Counted from the first letter of the stretch, positions 17,552 to 25,763 are shown. The stretch is 64,000 nt of DNA from [Clostridium] aerotolerans DSM 5434 (GCF_000687555.1 NZ_JHWJ01000020.1:1-64000), one strand, 5' to 3'. The notes: generated from the sequence alone by a model not told the origin. Translations and numbers: made by a program.

Positions 17552-18406
17552 ATGTACGTATATTCTTGGTCTCAATGGCTGCTGTTCTTTTTTATCTATT
17601 GTTTTATTGGCTGGATCATTGAATCTACCTATGTTTCCGTAAGAAGTCTTCATTTTGTAAACCGCGGATTTTTGCGCCTTCCGATGCTTCCTTTATATGG
17701 AAGCGGAGCCATTATTATGCTTTGGCTGTCTCTTCCTGTAAAGGGAAATTTAATCCTTGTCTTTTTGTTCGGTATGGCAGGGGCATCCCTTTTAGAATAC
17801 GTGACCGGATACGTGATGGAACGTTTGTTTAAGATGAAATACTGGGATTACAGCAACAATCCTTTTAATATTAATGGTTACGTCTGTCTCGGTACCTCCA
17901 TCGCATGGGGATTTTTGACTCTTCTTTTGACCGAGGTGGTTCACAGACCTTTGGAATGGCTTGTCCTAAAATTAGATAGCAGCGTAACCATCTATCTGGT
18001 CATAGGGATTTCCATTGTATTTACCATTGATACCGTTCATTCTGTGAAGGAAGCCCTGGATCTTGGACGGATCCTGGAATCTATGACAAAGCTAAAGGCA
18101 GAGTTAGAAGAGGTACAGGTTCAGATGGCTCTTTTAAAAGCAGAGACCACTCAAAAGGTATCGGAATTTAAGACTGAAACTCTGGTGAAGATCACCAACT
18201 TAAAATCAGAGACAGCCAGTGTAATCAAAGAATCCGCTCTGGTGGAACGGCTCCAGTCCTTGACAGAGACGAAAGAAAAGCTAAGTGGATACTTAAACTT
18301 TTACCGAAAAGGAATCCTTCGCCGGAATCCTACGGCTTCCTCTAAGCTGTTTGGGGAAGCATTAAAGGAATTAAAAGAATATTCTAAGAAATATAAAAAA
18401 TCATAA
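17552..18406 (+). CDS. CmpB-like multi-pass membrane protein (putative type IV ABC-permease family, DUF1113)
   Basis: A 284-residue protein. The first 175 residues hold about five membrane helices with family motifs: FFIYCFIGWIIESTYVS, NRGFLRLPMLPLYGSGA, YVTGYVMERLFKMKYWDYSNNPFNINGYVCL. The last 110 residues are a highly charged coiled coil. The family is widespread in Firmicutes and named putative ABC-transporter permease, but no transport substrate is established and no ATPase is next to it. It has its own promoter and a bidirectional terminator. The biological role is not assigned. Confidence 0.8.
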   Translation: MYVYSWSQWLLFFFIYCFIGWIIESTYVSVRSLHFVNRGFLRLPMLPLYGSGAIIMLWLSLPVKGNLILVFLFGMAGASLLEYVTGYVMERLFKMKYWDYSNNPFNINGYVCLGTSIAWGFLTLLLTEVVHRPLEWLVLKLDSSVTIYLVIGISIVFTIDTVHSVKEALDLGRILESMTKLKAELEEVQVQMALLKAETTQKVSEFKTETLVKITNLKSETASVIKESALVERLQSLTETKEKLSGYLNFYRKGILRRNPTASSKLFGEALKELKEYSKKYKKS

Positions 18407-18415
18407 ATATTCGTC

Positions 18416-18447
18416 AAATAAGCCCGGCTGCTGCCGGGCTTATTCCA
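18416..18447. terminator. Bidirectional terminator between convergent genes
   Basis: aagcccggc and gccgggctt form a 9-bp stem with a short loop followed by attcc/att. It serves the CmpB-like gene and the amidohydrolase gene that ends at 18456. Confidence 0.65.
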
Positions 18448-18455
18448 TTTATCTA

Positions 18456-19712
18456 CTATAAAATGTTCTTATAAATCTTCCCATCCTTCATGATCAGCTT
18501 CATATTGTTCCGGTCCGCCAGTATATCCAGGTCCTCCACCGGATTTCCCTCCACAATGCATAAATCCGCAAAGGAACCTTTTTCCAGTACTCCTATCTTT
18601 CCTTCCGGATAAGGATTCTGATACGTCATTAATTTGGTCAGTTCATAGACATTACCGGTCGCTGCCACGAGTCCCTGAAAGCTTCCGAATCGTTTTTTAA
18701 AAAAGGAAAAATCCTCTAACTGAAATTTTTCGATCCGGTCAGGGTCTCCAAAGGAATCCGTACCGAATAAAAGAGGAAGGTTGTATTTAAGAATCAGTTC
18801 TGTGGTGAGCGCTTCTCCTTCTCTCACCATGGCTGATTTTTTCTTTACCTCTTCTGGTGTTAATGGGGTGCTCCAATTTCTGCCGCACTGGGGACCGGCA
18901 GTTACCCAGATCCCGTTGGCCGCTATGATTTTAGCCGTCTCTTCATCCATCATAGTCGCGTGCTCAAAGCTTTTTACTCCGGCTTTTGCTGCTCTTTGCA
19001 TGGACTGAGGGGTATAAAGATGGGCCATGACGTAAGTTCCGAAGTCCGCCGCCGCAGAAACTGCCGCCTTCATTTCCTTTAAGGTAAATTGTACGGTCTG
19101 GATAGGGTCATACGCAGAGGAGATTCCGCCTCCTGCCATGATCTTTATCTGAGAAGCACCCAGAAAAAGCTGCTCCCGCACAGCCCTTAGAACTTCTGCC
19201 ACCCCATCCGCTAATACAGTCCCTTTATTCTGTAAAGAAGCAGAAGCATAAATACCGTCGGTCAGCCGGTATTCCGCTCTGTTGGCTCTTGTGTCACCAT
19301 GACCGCTGGTCTGGGAAATAAAAGCATTTGATGGCAGAATTCTCGGCCCTTCCAAAAATCCGCTGTCAATATTCTTTTTTAATCCGTAAGTGACGCCTCC
19401 TGCATCCCGAACCGTAGTAAAGCCACGAAGGAGCATATCCCGGGCAACCCGGACGGAACGGACGGCATTTTCATCTGCTCTCATACCATCGGAAATTCCA
19501 TTTCCATTGAAGAATAAATGGACGTGGGCATCCGTAAGTCCTGGAATCACGGTTCTGTGCTCTGCATCAATGATTGTGTCAAAGCCTTCTTCTGAAATTT
19601 TCCCTTTCTCAATCTCATTTACCAGATTATTTTCGATCACCACATAGGCGTTTTCTTTCCGCTTTGCGTGCTTTCCATCAAATACACTTGCATTTTTTAT
19701 TAAGGTTTTCAT
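18456..19712 (-). CDS. Amidohydrolase-superfamily metal hydrolase (prolidase/imidazolonepropionase-like)
   Basis: 418 residues from MKTLIKNASVFDG; an upstream ATG overlapping the permease gene is less likely, since gaaaggaa precedes this one. It shows the HVH metal motif (GLTDAHVHLFFNG), conserved Lys/His positions (AGGGISSA, MAHLYTP, SFEHATMM) and FGTDSFGD, typical of the Xaa-Pro dipeptidase-like branch that cleaves amides or dipeptides. It is the last gene of the ABC importer operon, 8 nt after a permease gene, so its substrate is probably the imported compound. No signal peptide, hence cytosolic. Confidence 0.85.
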   Translation of the reverse strand: MKTLIKNASVFDGKHAKRKENAYVVIENNLVNEIEKGKISEEGFDTIIDAEHRTVIPGLTDAHVHLFFNGNGISDGMRADENAVRSVRVARDMLLRGFTTVRDAGGVTYGLKKNIDSGFLEGPRILPSNAFISQTSGHGDTRANRAEYRLTDGIYASASLQNKGTVLADGVAEVLRAVREQLFLGASQIKIMAGGGISSAYDPIQTVQFTLKEMKAAVSAAADFGTYVMAHLYTPQSMQRAAKAGVKSFEHATMMDEETAKIIAANGIWVTAGPQCGRNWSTPLTPEEVKKKSAMVREGEALTTELILKYNLPLLFGTDSFGDPDRIEKFQLEDFSFFKKRFGSFQGLVAATGNVYELTKLMTYQNPYPEGKIGVLEKGSFADLCIVEGNPVEDLDILADRNNMKLIMKDGKIYKNIL

Positions 19713-19719
19713 ATGCTGT

Positions 19720-20421
19720 TTATTCCTTTCTGTATCTTCCAAGATGTCGTTCCAGAGTGCCTCCGCTCCATTGGATCAAGAGGCTGAATATCCAATAGAT
19801 GAGTGCGGCTGCCAGGTACGCTTCAAAGAAGCAGTAAGCCGCATTGGCATACTTTAAGGCGCCATTTAAGATATCCATGACTCCGATTAATATCACCAGA
19901 GAAGTCGCTTTCATGATTGAAATAATACTTCCGGTCAGGGACGGGACCAAAACCAGCAGAAGCTGGGGGAAGATAATCCTCTGGAACGTCTGGCAATAAG
20001 TCAGTCCGACGGAGTATCCTGCCTCATACTGGGCAATGGGAATTGAGATAAGTGCTCCTCTTATATTTTCAGAGAGCTGGGCGGTACAGGTAAAAGACAT
20101 GGCGAAAACGCCTATGTATAGCATATTGATGTCATTTACCCGGACTCCCAGTCCCAGTGCTTCTGCGAAAGCATTAAATTTGGTGGCAAAGATAAGTCCT
20201 ACCGCCACCAGGGTCAGATTGATAGGCAGGGCCTTAAATATAATAATATAAAGGTCCATGAGAAGAGAAACTCCTTTGATCCGGTACGTTCTTAAAAGGG
20301 CAATCAGCGTGCCGAATACAAACCCAATGATCAGGACCAGAACTGCCATATACAGGGTGACAGGAATATATCTGGCCGCATTCCAGAAGCATTCCACGAA
20401 ATAATTAAATTTTAGATTCAT
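19720..20421 (-). CDS. Amino-acid ABC transporter permease (HisM family), second subunit
   Basis: A 233-residue inner-membrane permease with about five helices and the conserved EAA loop (AQYEAGYSVGLTYCQTFQRIIFPQ). It pairs with the permease encoded at 20427, starting only 5 nt after it, to form a heterodimeric channel for a polar amino acid or related compound. No ATP-binding subunit gene is adjacent. Confidence 0.92.
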   Translation of the reverse strand: MNLKFNYFVECFWNAARYIPVTLYMAVLVLIIGFVFGTLIALLRTYRIKGVSLLMDLYIIIFKALPINLTLVAVGLIFATKFNAFAEALGLGVRVNDINMLYIGVFAMSFTCTAQLSENIRGALISIPIAQYEAGYSVGLTYCQTFQRIIFPQLLLVLVPSLTGSIISIMKATSLVILIGVMDILNGALKYANAAYCFFEAYLAAALIYWIFSLLIQWSGGTLERHLGRYRKE

Positions 20422-20426
20422 ATTCC

Positions 20427-21134
20427 TTAAGCCCCTTTTATCTTTCTTTCATAATTAAGCTGCTCTGACAGGCGGATGAAGATGCGTTCCAGGACAAAGC
20501 TTGCCAATACAAAAATGACTGCTGCGCAAAAATATCCTTCCAGCGTATGGAAAGTGACGGTTCCGATCGCTTTCACCTTTCCCATCATATCCGTGACCCC
20601 CAGCATATAAGCCAGGGAGGTGGCAGGAAGAAGCCCCACCAGCATGGTGCTAAAGCCAGGAATCAGCACACGGGAGGCTTGAGGAAGAACAATCCTGAAA
20701 AAAGTCTGGACCCCGGTCAGGCCTACGGAATACCCTGCCTCAGACTGGCCTGATGGGACGGAGAGAATGGCCGCCCGTATATGCTCCGACAAAAAACCAG
20801 CTTCATTTAACCCGTAAGCTATGTATACGAAAATCAGCTTATTCCATTCAGAGGTAATGTTCTTGCCTGCGAAAAACGTGATGAGCAGCGGCATTCCATA
20901 ATATACCAGAAACAACTGGACCAAGATAGGCGTCCCTCTTACGAAAGATACATAGGTAGCTGCCAGTTGGCTTAATACAGGCAGCTTTTTTATGCGGATG
21001 GCTGCGATTGCAGTGGCAAGTATCACCGCAATCCCAATAGAAACCAATACGATGTTAAGGGTAACCGGAAGCTTGGAAAGCACTTTAGGAAAATATTCAA
21101 TCACCCTCCGAAAGAAAAAAAAACCACCCGCCAT
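20427..21134 (-). CDS. Amino-acid ABC transporter permease (HisM family), first subunit
   Basis: About 235 residues from the ATG at 21134 (AAAGGAG is 10 nt upstream; a TTG two codons earlier is possible). It shows an N-terminal F-rich segment, about five membrane helices and the EAA loop SGQSEAGYSVGLTGVQTFFRIVLPQ. It is located 20 nt downstream of the binding-protein gene, so it belongs to the same operon. Substrate specificity cannot be read from the sequence. Confidence 0.92.
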   Translation of the reverse strand: MAGGFFFFRRVIEYFPKVLSKLPVTLNIVLVSIGIAVILATAIAAIRIKKLPVLSQLAATYVSFVRGTPILVQLFLVYYGMPLLITFFAGKNITSEWNKLIFVYIAYGLNEAGFLSEHIRAAILSVPSGQSEAGYSVGLTGVQTFFRIVLPQASRVLIPGFSTMLVGLLPATSLAYMLGVTDMMGKVKAIGTVTFHTLEGYFCAAVIFVLASFVLERIFIRLSEQLNYERKIKGA

Positions 21135-21154
21135 AATCAAATGCTCCTTTCTGT

Positions 21155-22042
21155 TTATTTTAGCTTTTCTACGGTGTAGTCGGTTCCCAGAAGCTTTTCA
21201 GAAAGCTCTCTCTGCCAGCCGGAATCCAGCAGCTTCTTCTGTACCCCATCAATATCTTCCTTAAGCTTTTCATCCCCATAATTATAGATAAAGTAGCAGC
21301 CGTTTTTCTTTTCCGGGTTATAGAAAAGTTTAGAGCCAGCCACATCGAAAACATCTCCATAAGCGGCTTTATCCAAAGCGTCCATAAATGGTATGCTTAA
21401 AATTCCATCGTAAATGCCGCTTCCTAAGCCTGCCAGATGCTGTTCCGTTGTTCCGTCATCGTAAACGAGGTTGACCGGCTTATCGGGATGGGTTTTATTG
21501 TATTCTTCCAGCAGATAAGCTACATTAGAAGATGTCTGTACCGCAATTTTAAGACCTCCCAGGTCATCTTCACTTTTAACTGCGATTTTGGAACCTTTTG
21601 CAACCCTCAAATTGTATCCCACTTCGAAAAAGTTTCCCTGGGTTCCATATAAGTATTTCTTGGCCCGCTGTTCATTCCAGCCGAAATGGTGAACTGCAAT
21701 ATCGTAATTGTCTGTATCAAGACCCACTAAAACATTCTTGAATTCCGTAGGCTCATATTCAAACTTATATTGAGGAAGCTCTTCATCAATCTTTTTTAAT
21801 GTCTCATAATCATACCCCTTTAAGTTTCCATTCTCATCCACATAACACATGGGATTAAAGCTGTTGCCGATCCCGATTTTAATGGTTTTTACGTCTGCTG
21901 CGGCTTCCTTTGCTGTACTTTCTGCCGGCTTGGCGGCGGCAGTGTCACTTGCTTTCGAACTGCATCCTACGGCGGCCGCAGCCGCCGCAGCCACGAATAT
22001 CATTGCCATTGCTCTCCGGAATCCTTTTACACATTTTTTCAT
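21155..22042 (-). CDS. Extracellular solute-binding lipoprotein, amino-acid ABC importer (family 3)
   Basis: A 295-residue protein with a signal peptide (KKCVKGFRR then an Ala-rich core) ending in a lipobox AAVGC, so Cys27 or so is lipidated. The mature part is a type II binding protein of family 3 (GYDYETLKKIDEEL, DIAVHHFGWNEQRAKKYLYG, IAVQTSSNVAYLLEEY). Family members bind polar amino acids, including cystine and glutamine. The upstream Cys leader makes a sulfur compound attractive, but that is inference. AAAGGAG precedes the ATG. A tRNA-Cys-like gene lies 71 nt upstream. Confidence 0.9.
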   Translation of the reverse strand: MKKCVKGFRRAMAMIFVAAAAAAAVGCSSKASDTAAAKPAESTAKEAAADVKTIKIGIGNSFNPMCYVDENGNLKGYDYETLKKIDEELPQYKFEYEPTEFKNVLVGLDTDNYDIAVHHFGWNEQRAKKYLYGTQGNFFEVGYNLRVAKGSKIAVKSEDDLGGLKIAVQTSSNVAYLLEEYNKTHPDKPVNLVYDDGTTEQHLAGLGSGIYDGILSIPFMDALDKAAYGDVFDVAGSKLFYNPEKKNGCYFIYNYGDEKLKEDIDGVQKKLLDSGWQRELSEKLLGTDYTVEKLK

Positions 22043-22112
22043 CTTTCATTCTCCTTTTTATTCGTCCTTCTCAATTCTCCTTTTAATAAACAGACCGCTT
22101 TCTGTTTACCAA

Positions 22113-22184
22113 TGGTACCGGTTGGATTTGAACCAACAATCTGAGTTTTGCAGACCCCCGCCTTTTCCCTCTGGCCACGGCACC
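22113..22184 (-). tRNA. tRNA-Cys(GCA)-like gene, atypical
   Basis: A 72-nt cloverleaf can be drawn: acceptor GGTGCCG with CGGTACC (7 bp with one G-U), D-stem GCC/GGC, anticodon loop CTGCAAA with anticodon GCA, T-arm GTTGG-TTCAAAT-CCAAC. Oddities: the first anticodon-stem pair is G-A, another is G-U, the D-loop lacks the expected A14, and the discriminator base is A rather than the U73 that bacterial CysRS usually needs. CCA is not encoded. It may be a pseudo-tRNA, a second diverged Cys tRNA, or a tRNA mimic in the leader of the importer operon. Confidence 0.65.
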
Positions 22185-22203
22185 TGATTTATCTCTTAAA
22201 AAC

Positions 22204-22258
22204 AAAAAAACAACCTCATTCTGATATGCACTTCTGCTTATCAGAACCTCTGGTTGTC
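22204..22258 (-). terminator. Second intrinsic terminator of the Cys leader region
   Basis: On the minus strand ACAACC...TTCTGATA pairs with TATCAGAA...GGTTGT, followed by seven T, 20 nt before the tRNA-like gene. It lies downstream of the first attenuator hairpin, giving two tandem stops. Confidence 0.75.
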
Positions 22259-22298
22259 CAGTCAGTTCTTTTCTAGTATTTATCATGATTTTTCTATT

Positions 22299-22361
22299 AA
22301 AAAAGCAGGTACTATATTAGTACCTGCAAAAACTCTGATATCGAGGATTAGGTATCTAATA
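22299..22361 (-). promoter_or_regulatory. Transcription attenuator: terminator and overlapping antiterminator
   Basis: Terminator: GCAGGTACT (22327-22319) pairs with AGTACCTGC (22313-22305), then six T. Antiterminator: TATTAGATACCT (22361-22350) pairs with AGGTACTAATA (22325-22315) with one bulged A, using the same bases as the terminator 5' arm. The TATTAG part contains the last codon and stop codon of the Cys-rich leader ORF. A ribosome reaching the stop blocks the antiterminator, while one held at the upstream Cys codons frees it. The mutual exclusion is read directly; the cysteine control is inferred. Confidence 0.7.
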
Positions 22362-22466
22362 CATACAAAAACAAGCTGCATTCATTTTCATGTATACAGT
22401 CTTACAGCAACAAGTTCCGTTAACAGATCCGATAAAACCTTCATAAGAACGTGCAGTGCCTTTCAT
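22356..22466 (-). CDS. Cysteine-rich 36-residue leader peptide
   Basis: ATG to TAG, 36 residues, with an AAAGGAAGG site 5-6 nt upstream and a perfect-consensus promoter 80 nt upstream. It contains three consecutive Cys codons (residues 19-21, TGT TGC TGT) and two more at 32 and 34; the N-terminal half reads MKGTARSYEGFIGSVNGT. Its stop codon overlaps the antiterminator arm of an attenuator. By analogy with amino-acid leader peptides and the polycysteine leaders described in mycobacteria, it is best read as a sensor of Cys-tRNA charging. A small secreted or modified peptide is the main alternative. Confidence 0.7.
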   Translation of the reverse strand: MKGTARSYEGFIGSVNGTCCCKTVYMKMNAACFCMY

Positions 22467-22523
22467 ATGTACCTTCCTTTCGCTATTTATTACCTATTAC
22501 ATCTATATGTTTATATGTAACAC

Positions 22524-22552
22524 ATTATAATCGTTACGTCTTCTGATGTCAA
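22524..22552 (-). promoter_or_regulatory. Perfect-consensus sigma-A promoter of the Cys leader
   Basis: TTGACA (22547-22552), exactly 17 nt, TATAAT (22524-22529). The transcript would start near 22517 with a 50-nt leader before the 36-codon ORF. This is the strongest promoter match seen in the window. Confidence 0.85.
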
Positions 22553-22743
22553 TAACTTTTTTATATAATTCAGGAATTATCCGAATCGTCATAAATATGG
22601 AATACAGGTACCGTTCGTCTGATTCTTTCCTCATTGCTTCATACCTTTCTGCGAAAGCTGCATTTACCAATAGAACGGATCGATCCATCCGCCAATATTG
22701 CTTTTCATTTATCTACGTCCCCGGCAAACTCACTCGCTGAATA

Positions 22744-22797
22744 AAAAAATAGCCTTTTCCGCATCTTAATAACTCTTTAAAATGCGAAAAAGGCTAT
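22744..22797 (-). terminator. Intrinsic terminator of the phosphoglucomutase gene
   Basis: On the minus strand aatagccttttt-cgcat pairs with atgcg-gaaaaggctatt, followed by a T-rich tail. It insulates the Cys leader promoter from the gene upstream. Confidence 0.85.
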
Positions 22798-22847
22798 TAC
22801 ATGGTATGAAAAAATACCCTTGACAATCATCCTGATTCAAAATAATT

Positions 22848-24584
22848 CTATAACATCTGGTCCACCATAATCGTTACGGCTTCTCCCAGCTTAGCAGACA
22901 GCTTCTCTGCATCTTCCAGAGAAGAGCCTTTGATTCCATAATAAAATTTAATTTTAGGCTCTGTTCCTGATGGTCTTACACACAGCCAGCTATCCTCTTC
23001 CAATTCATAATAAAGCACATCAGACTGAGGCAATCCCGTAGGCTTACTTTCTCCGGTAACCATATCCTTTACCGTGTCAAGCTTATAATCTCTGGCAGAA
23101 AGAACCTGGTATCCGCCTACGCTCTGAGGCACTTCACGCCTCATCGTCTCCATGATCGCCCTGATCTTTGCCTGGCCTTCCATTCCTTCTAAGGCAATGG
23201 CTTTCACTGCATCCTTGTAGTATCCATATTTTTCATACATGGCTGTCATGGCATCCCATAAAGTCATGTTCTTTGTCTTATAATAAGCGGCTGCCTCGCA
23301 TAAAGCCACGGAAGCAGAAATGGCATCCTTATCTCTGGCATACGTTCCGATCAGACAGCCATAGCTTTCTTCCAGACCGAAGAGATACGTTCCGTGCCCG
23401 GAGGACTCATTCTTTAAGATCTGCTGTCCGATGTATTTAAAGCCGGTCAGCACTTCAATGAGCTCACAGCCATAGGATTTGGCAACGGCGTCCACCAGAT
23501 TGGTAGTAACGATGGATTTTACGACCTGTCCATCCCCTGGAATCTCTCCCCGTTCCTTTTTCTGGCTGAGCACGTATTCACATAGGAGAGAGCCTGACAT
23601 ATTGCCGGTAAGAGGGATATATTCCCCTGATTTACTATCCTTTACATACACTCCAAGGCGGTCTGCGTCAGGGTCTGTTGCCAGAATCAGGTCTGCATTC
23701 TTCTCCTTTGCAAGAGCCAGTCCTAAGGCAAAGGCTTCCTCTGCCTCCGGGTTTGGATAGCTGACCGTAGGGAAATCCCCATCTGGCAGCTCCTGCTCCG
23801 GAACCACATAGACATGAGTAAAGCCAATTTCTTTTAACGCTCTTCTTACAGGAAGATTGCCAGTCCCATGAAGAGGGGTATAGACAACGGATATCTCATC
23901 CTGCATACGGTCAATGGCGTCCTGGTTCACGACCTGGGCCTTTACATGAGCTATGTATTTGTCATCCACAGAAGCTCCTATGATCTCATAGTTTCCCGCT
24001 GCCACAGCAGCTTCTCTGGTGGTAGTCTTCACAGTGGAAAGGTCTGTAATGCCTAAGACCTCCTCTGTTACCCCTTTGTCATGCGGGGGCGTGAACTGGG
24101 CGCCATCTTCCCAATAAACCTTGTATCCATTATAATCCGGCGGGTTATGGCTGGCCGTTACATTAATACCAGCGATACAGCCTAACTCCCTTACGGCAAA
24201 AGAAAGCTCCGGTGTCGGTCGCAGAGATTCAAATTTGTATGCCTTGATTCCATTGGCAGCTAATGTTAGTGCAGCTTCCTCTGCGAACTCCGGAGACATA
24301 TGCCTGGAGTCATATGCGATGGCTACGCCTTTGTGGGCGCCGCCCTGCTTTATAATATAATTTGCAAGCCCCTGTGTGGCTCTTCTTACAACGTATATGT
24401 TCATTCGGTTGATGCCTGCTCCGATGATTCCTCTTAAACCGGCAGTCCCAAATTCAAGGTCCTGATAAAAGCGTTCCTTGATCTCATTGTCATCTTCCTG
24501 GATTTCCCGAAGTTCCTTTTTGGTAGCCTCATCAAAATATGGATTCAAAAGCCATTCTTCAAAAATGCTCCTGTAATCTTTCAT
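22848..24584 (-). CDS. pgcA: Phosphoglucomutase/phosphomannomutase family (alpha-D-phosphohexomutase)
   Basis: A 578-residue protein, the length of the PgcA-type enzymes of Firmicutes. It has the phosphoserine loop TASHNPPDYNGYK near residue 145, the metal loop DPDADRLG, the sugar-binding GFKYIG...GLEESYGC and the C-terminal phosphate-binding RPSGTEPKIKFY. It interconverts glucose-6-phosphate and glucose-1-phosphate, linking glycolysis to glycogen, glycolipid and dTDP-sugar synthesis (rfbA at 8.4 kb). Monocistronic, with its own terminator. Confidence 0.95.
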   Translation of the reverse strand: MKDYRSIFEEWLLNPYFDEATKKELREIQEDDNEIKERFYQDLEFGTAGLRGIIGAGINRMNIYVVRRATQGLANYIIKQGGAHKGVAIAYDSRHMSPEFAEEAALTLAANGIKAYKFESLRPTPELSFAVRELGCIAGINVTASHNPPDYNGYKVYWEDGAQFTPPHDKGVTEEVLGITDLSTVKTTTREAAVAAGNYEIIGASVDDKYIAHVKAQVVNQDAIDRMQDEISVVYTPLHGTGNLPVRRALKEIGFTHVYVVPEQELPDGDFPTVSYPNPEAEEAFALGLALAKEKNADLILATDPDADRLGVYVKDSKSGEYIPLTGNMSGSLLCEYVLSQKKERGEIPGDGQVVKSIVTTNLVDAVAKSYGCELIEVLTGFKYIGQQILKNESSGHGTYLFGLEESYGCLIGTYARDKDAISASVALCEAAAYYKTKNMTLWDAMTAMYEKYGYYKDAVKAIALEGMEGQAKIRAIMETMRREVPQSVGGYQVLSARDYKLDTVKDMVTGESKPTGLPQSDVLYYELEEDSWLCVRPSGTEPKIKFYYGIKGSSLEDAEKLSAKLGEAVTIMVDQML

Positions 24585-24660
24585 AGCAAATTACTCCCTT
24601 CTCTCCATTCCTGTTATGGCTATTATAAAACATAACATAACAAAAGAAAAGCGGATTGTG

Positions 24661-25638
24661 CTATTTTATTCTTGACAGAAATGAGTTCCTCACCGACTGC
24701 TGAATCTCAAGATCCTTCAGTTTTTCGATGTTTCTTGCCGGTATCCAGGCCTTGTTGGCATTATAATAGAAGTTAATCTGCTTCCAGTATTTTTCCGGGT
24801 ATAAGAATAAATAGTAAAGGCAGGTCCTGTCTGCATCCGAAAGAGGAAGAATATCAGAATAAGCATCAAGCATTGCCATTCCAAGCTTTAAATTCCAGTC
24901 ATGTTTTTCCATGGCTTTGCGCATAAAATGATACAGATCTTCCATCTGCATCCCTTTATGCATACGGTTAAATTCTACAATTGCGACGTTATGGGCACAC
25001 ATTAAAATGTGATGCTGGTTTAAATCCCCGTGACATAAGTACTCCTCTCTTATCTCCCGGTTCTCCAAAAAGCCTGCCATTCCGATACAGGCCTCCATAG
25101 CCTGTTCATAAAATGTATCATAATTTCCCATGACGCAAAGTTCGAATTCCGATTTTTTTCTCTTATTCCGGATAAAAGAACGGGCCCTTACCAGTTCTTT
25201 GTTGTGTCGCTCCATTTCCTCTGCCGGCTGCTGCACTAAAATGGAACCTAAGTTCCATTCCTCCTTAAATTCAATTCCTCTTAGAATTTTATGTAGGCAG
25301 GCAATCTGCTCAATGGCACACAGTACTTCCTTGCTGTCCTTTAAGTTGCATTCCCGGTCCGCATACCAGTCCTTTACAATCCACCTTGTACCGTCCTCAG
25401 CGACGGAGAGGAGCTCCCCTTCCTTATTCCTGACGTAACGATCCACGTTCAAATGGCCGGCTTCTTCCATCTGTGAAAATACCTGATCTTCAAATTCCAG
25501 GCGCTTTAAAGTTCCTTTATATTCCCGAAGCAGTTTCAGACCCTGATTCGTTTCACACAACCAGGCGCCCCGGCCGCGCTTTACATCAAGAACTTCAAGC
25601 TCATACTGCGAAAGCACCTCTGTGTATTTCTCGTTCAC
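24661..25638 (-). CDS. CotS-family spore coat protein / APH-fold kinase-like protein
   Basis: About 325 residues. The start codon is a GTG at 25638; an earlier GTG at 25644 overlaps the ggagggg site. The fold is aminoglycoside-phosphotransferase-like: GRGAWLCETNQGLKLLREYKG near the N-terminus, CHGDLNQHHILM (catalytic-loop HGDxxxxN) and a following VAIVEFNRMH where kinases have the DFG-like Asp; here Glu/Asn replace it. This degeneration and the DLYHFMRKAM block match the CotS/YsxE/YutH coat family. The role is in spore coat assembly, by family. Confidence 0.8.
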   Translation of the reverse strand: MNEKYTEVLSQYELEVLDVKRGRGAWLCETNQGLKLLREYKGTLKRLEFEDQVFSQMEEAGHLNVDRYVRNKEGELLSVAEDGTRWIVKDWYADRECNLKDSKEVLCAIEQIACLHKILRGIEFKEEWNLGSILVQQPAEEMERHNKELVRARSFIRNKRKKSEFELCVMGNYDTFYEQAMEACIGMAGFLENREIREEYLCHGDLNQHHILMCAHNVAIVEFNRMHKGMQMEDLYHFMRKAMEKHDWNLKLGMAMLDAYSDILPLSDADRTCLYYLFLYPEKYWKQINFYYNANKAWIPARNIEKLKDLEIQQSVRNSFLSRIK

Positions 25639-25693
25639 AACCACCCCTCCAACTCTTAGCTCATCAGCTACTTCTAGGGTATGAATGGGCAGG

Positions 25694-25763
25694 AAAAAAT
25701 ATGCAAAATCTGGCTGAAAGTTATGCGGGCCAGGGGCCCGTTTTTCATAACATTTCAGCCAGA
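25694..25763 (-). terminator. Long hairpin terminator spanning the end of cca
   Basis: tctggctgaaa (25753-25763, including cca codons) pairs with tttcagccaga (25709-25719), with an inner GC-rich stem. TTTTTT follows on the minus strand. The cca stop codon lies inside the stem. Confidence 0.75.

Noticed and set aside
22083-22286. 67-codon minus-strand ORF across the tRNA-like gene
   Set aside because: It crosses terminator 2 and the tRNA-like sequence and has no Shine-Dalgarno before its start.
22503-22688. 61-codon minus-strand ORF upstream of the Cys leader
   Set aside because: It spans the consensus promoter, and its start has no ribosome binding site.
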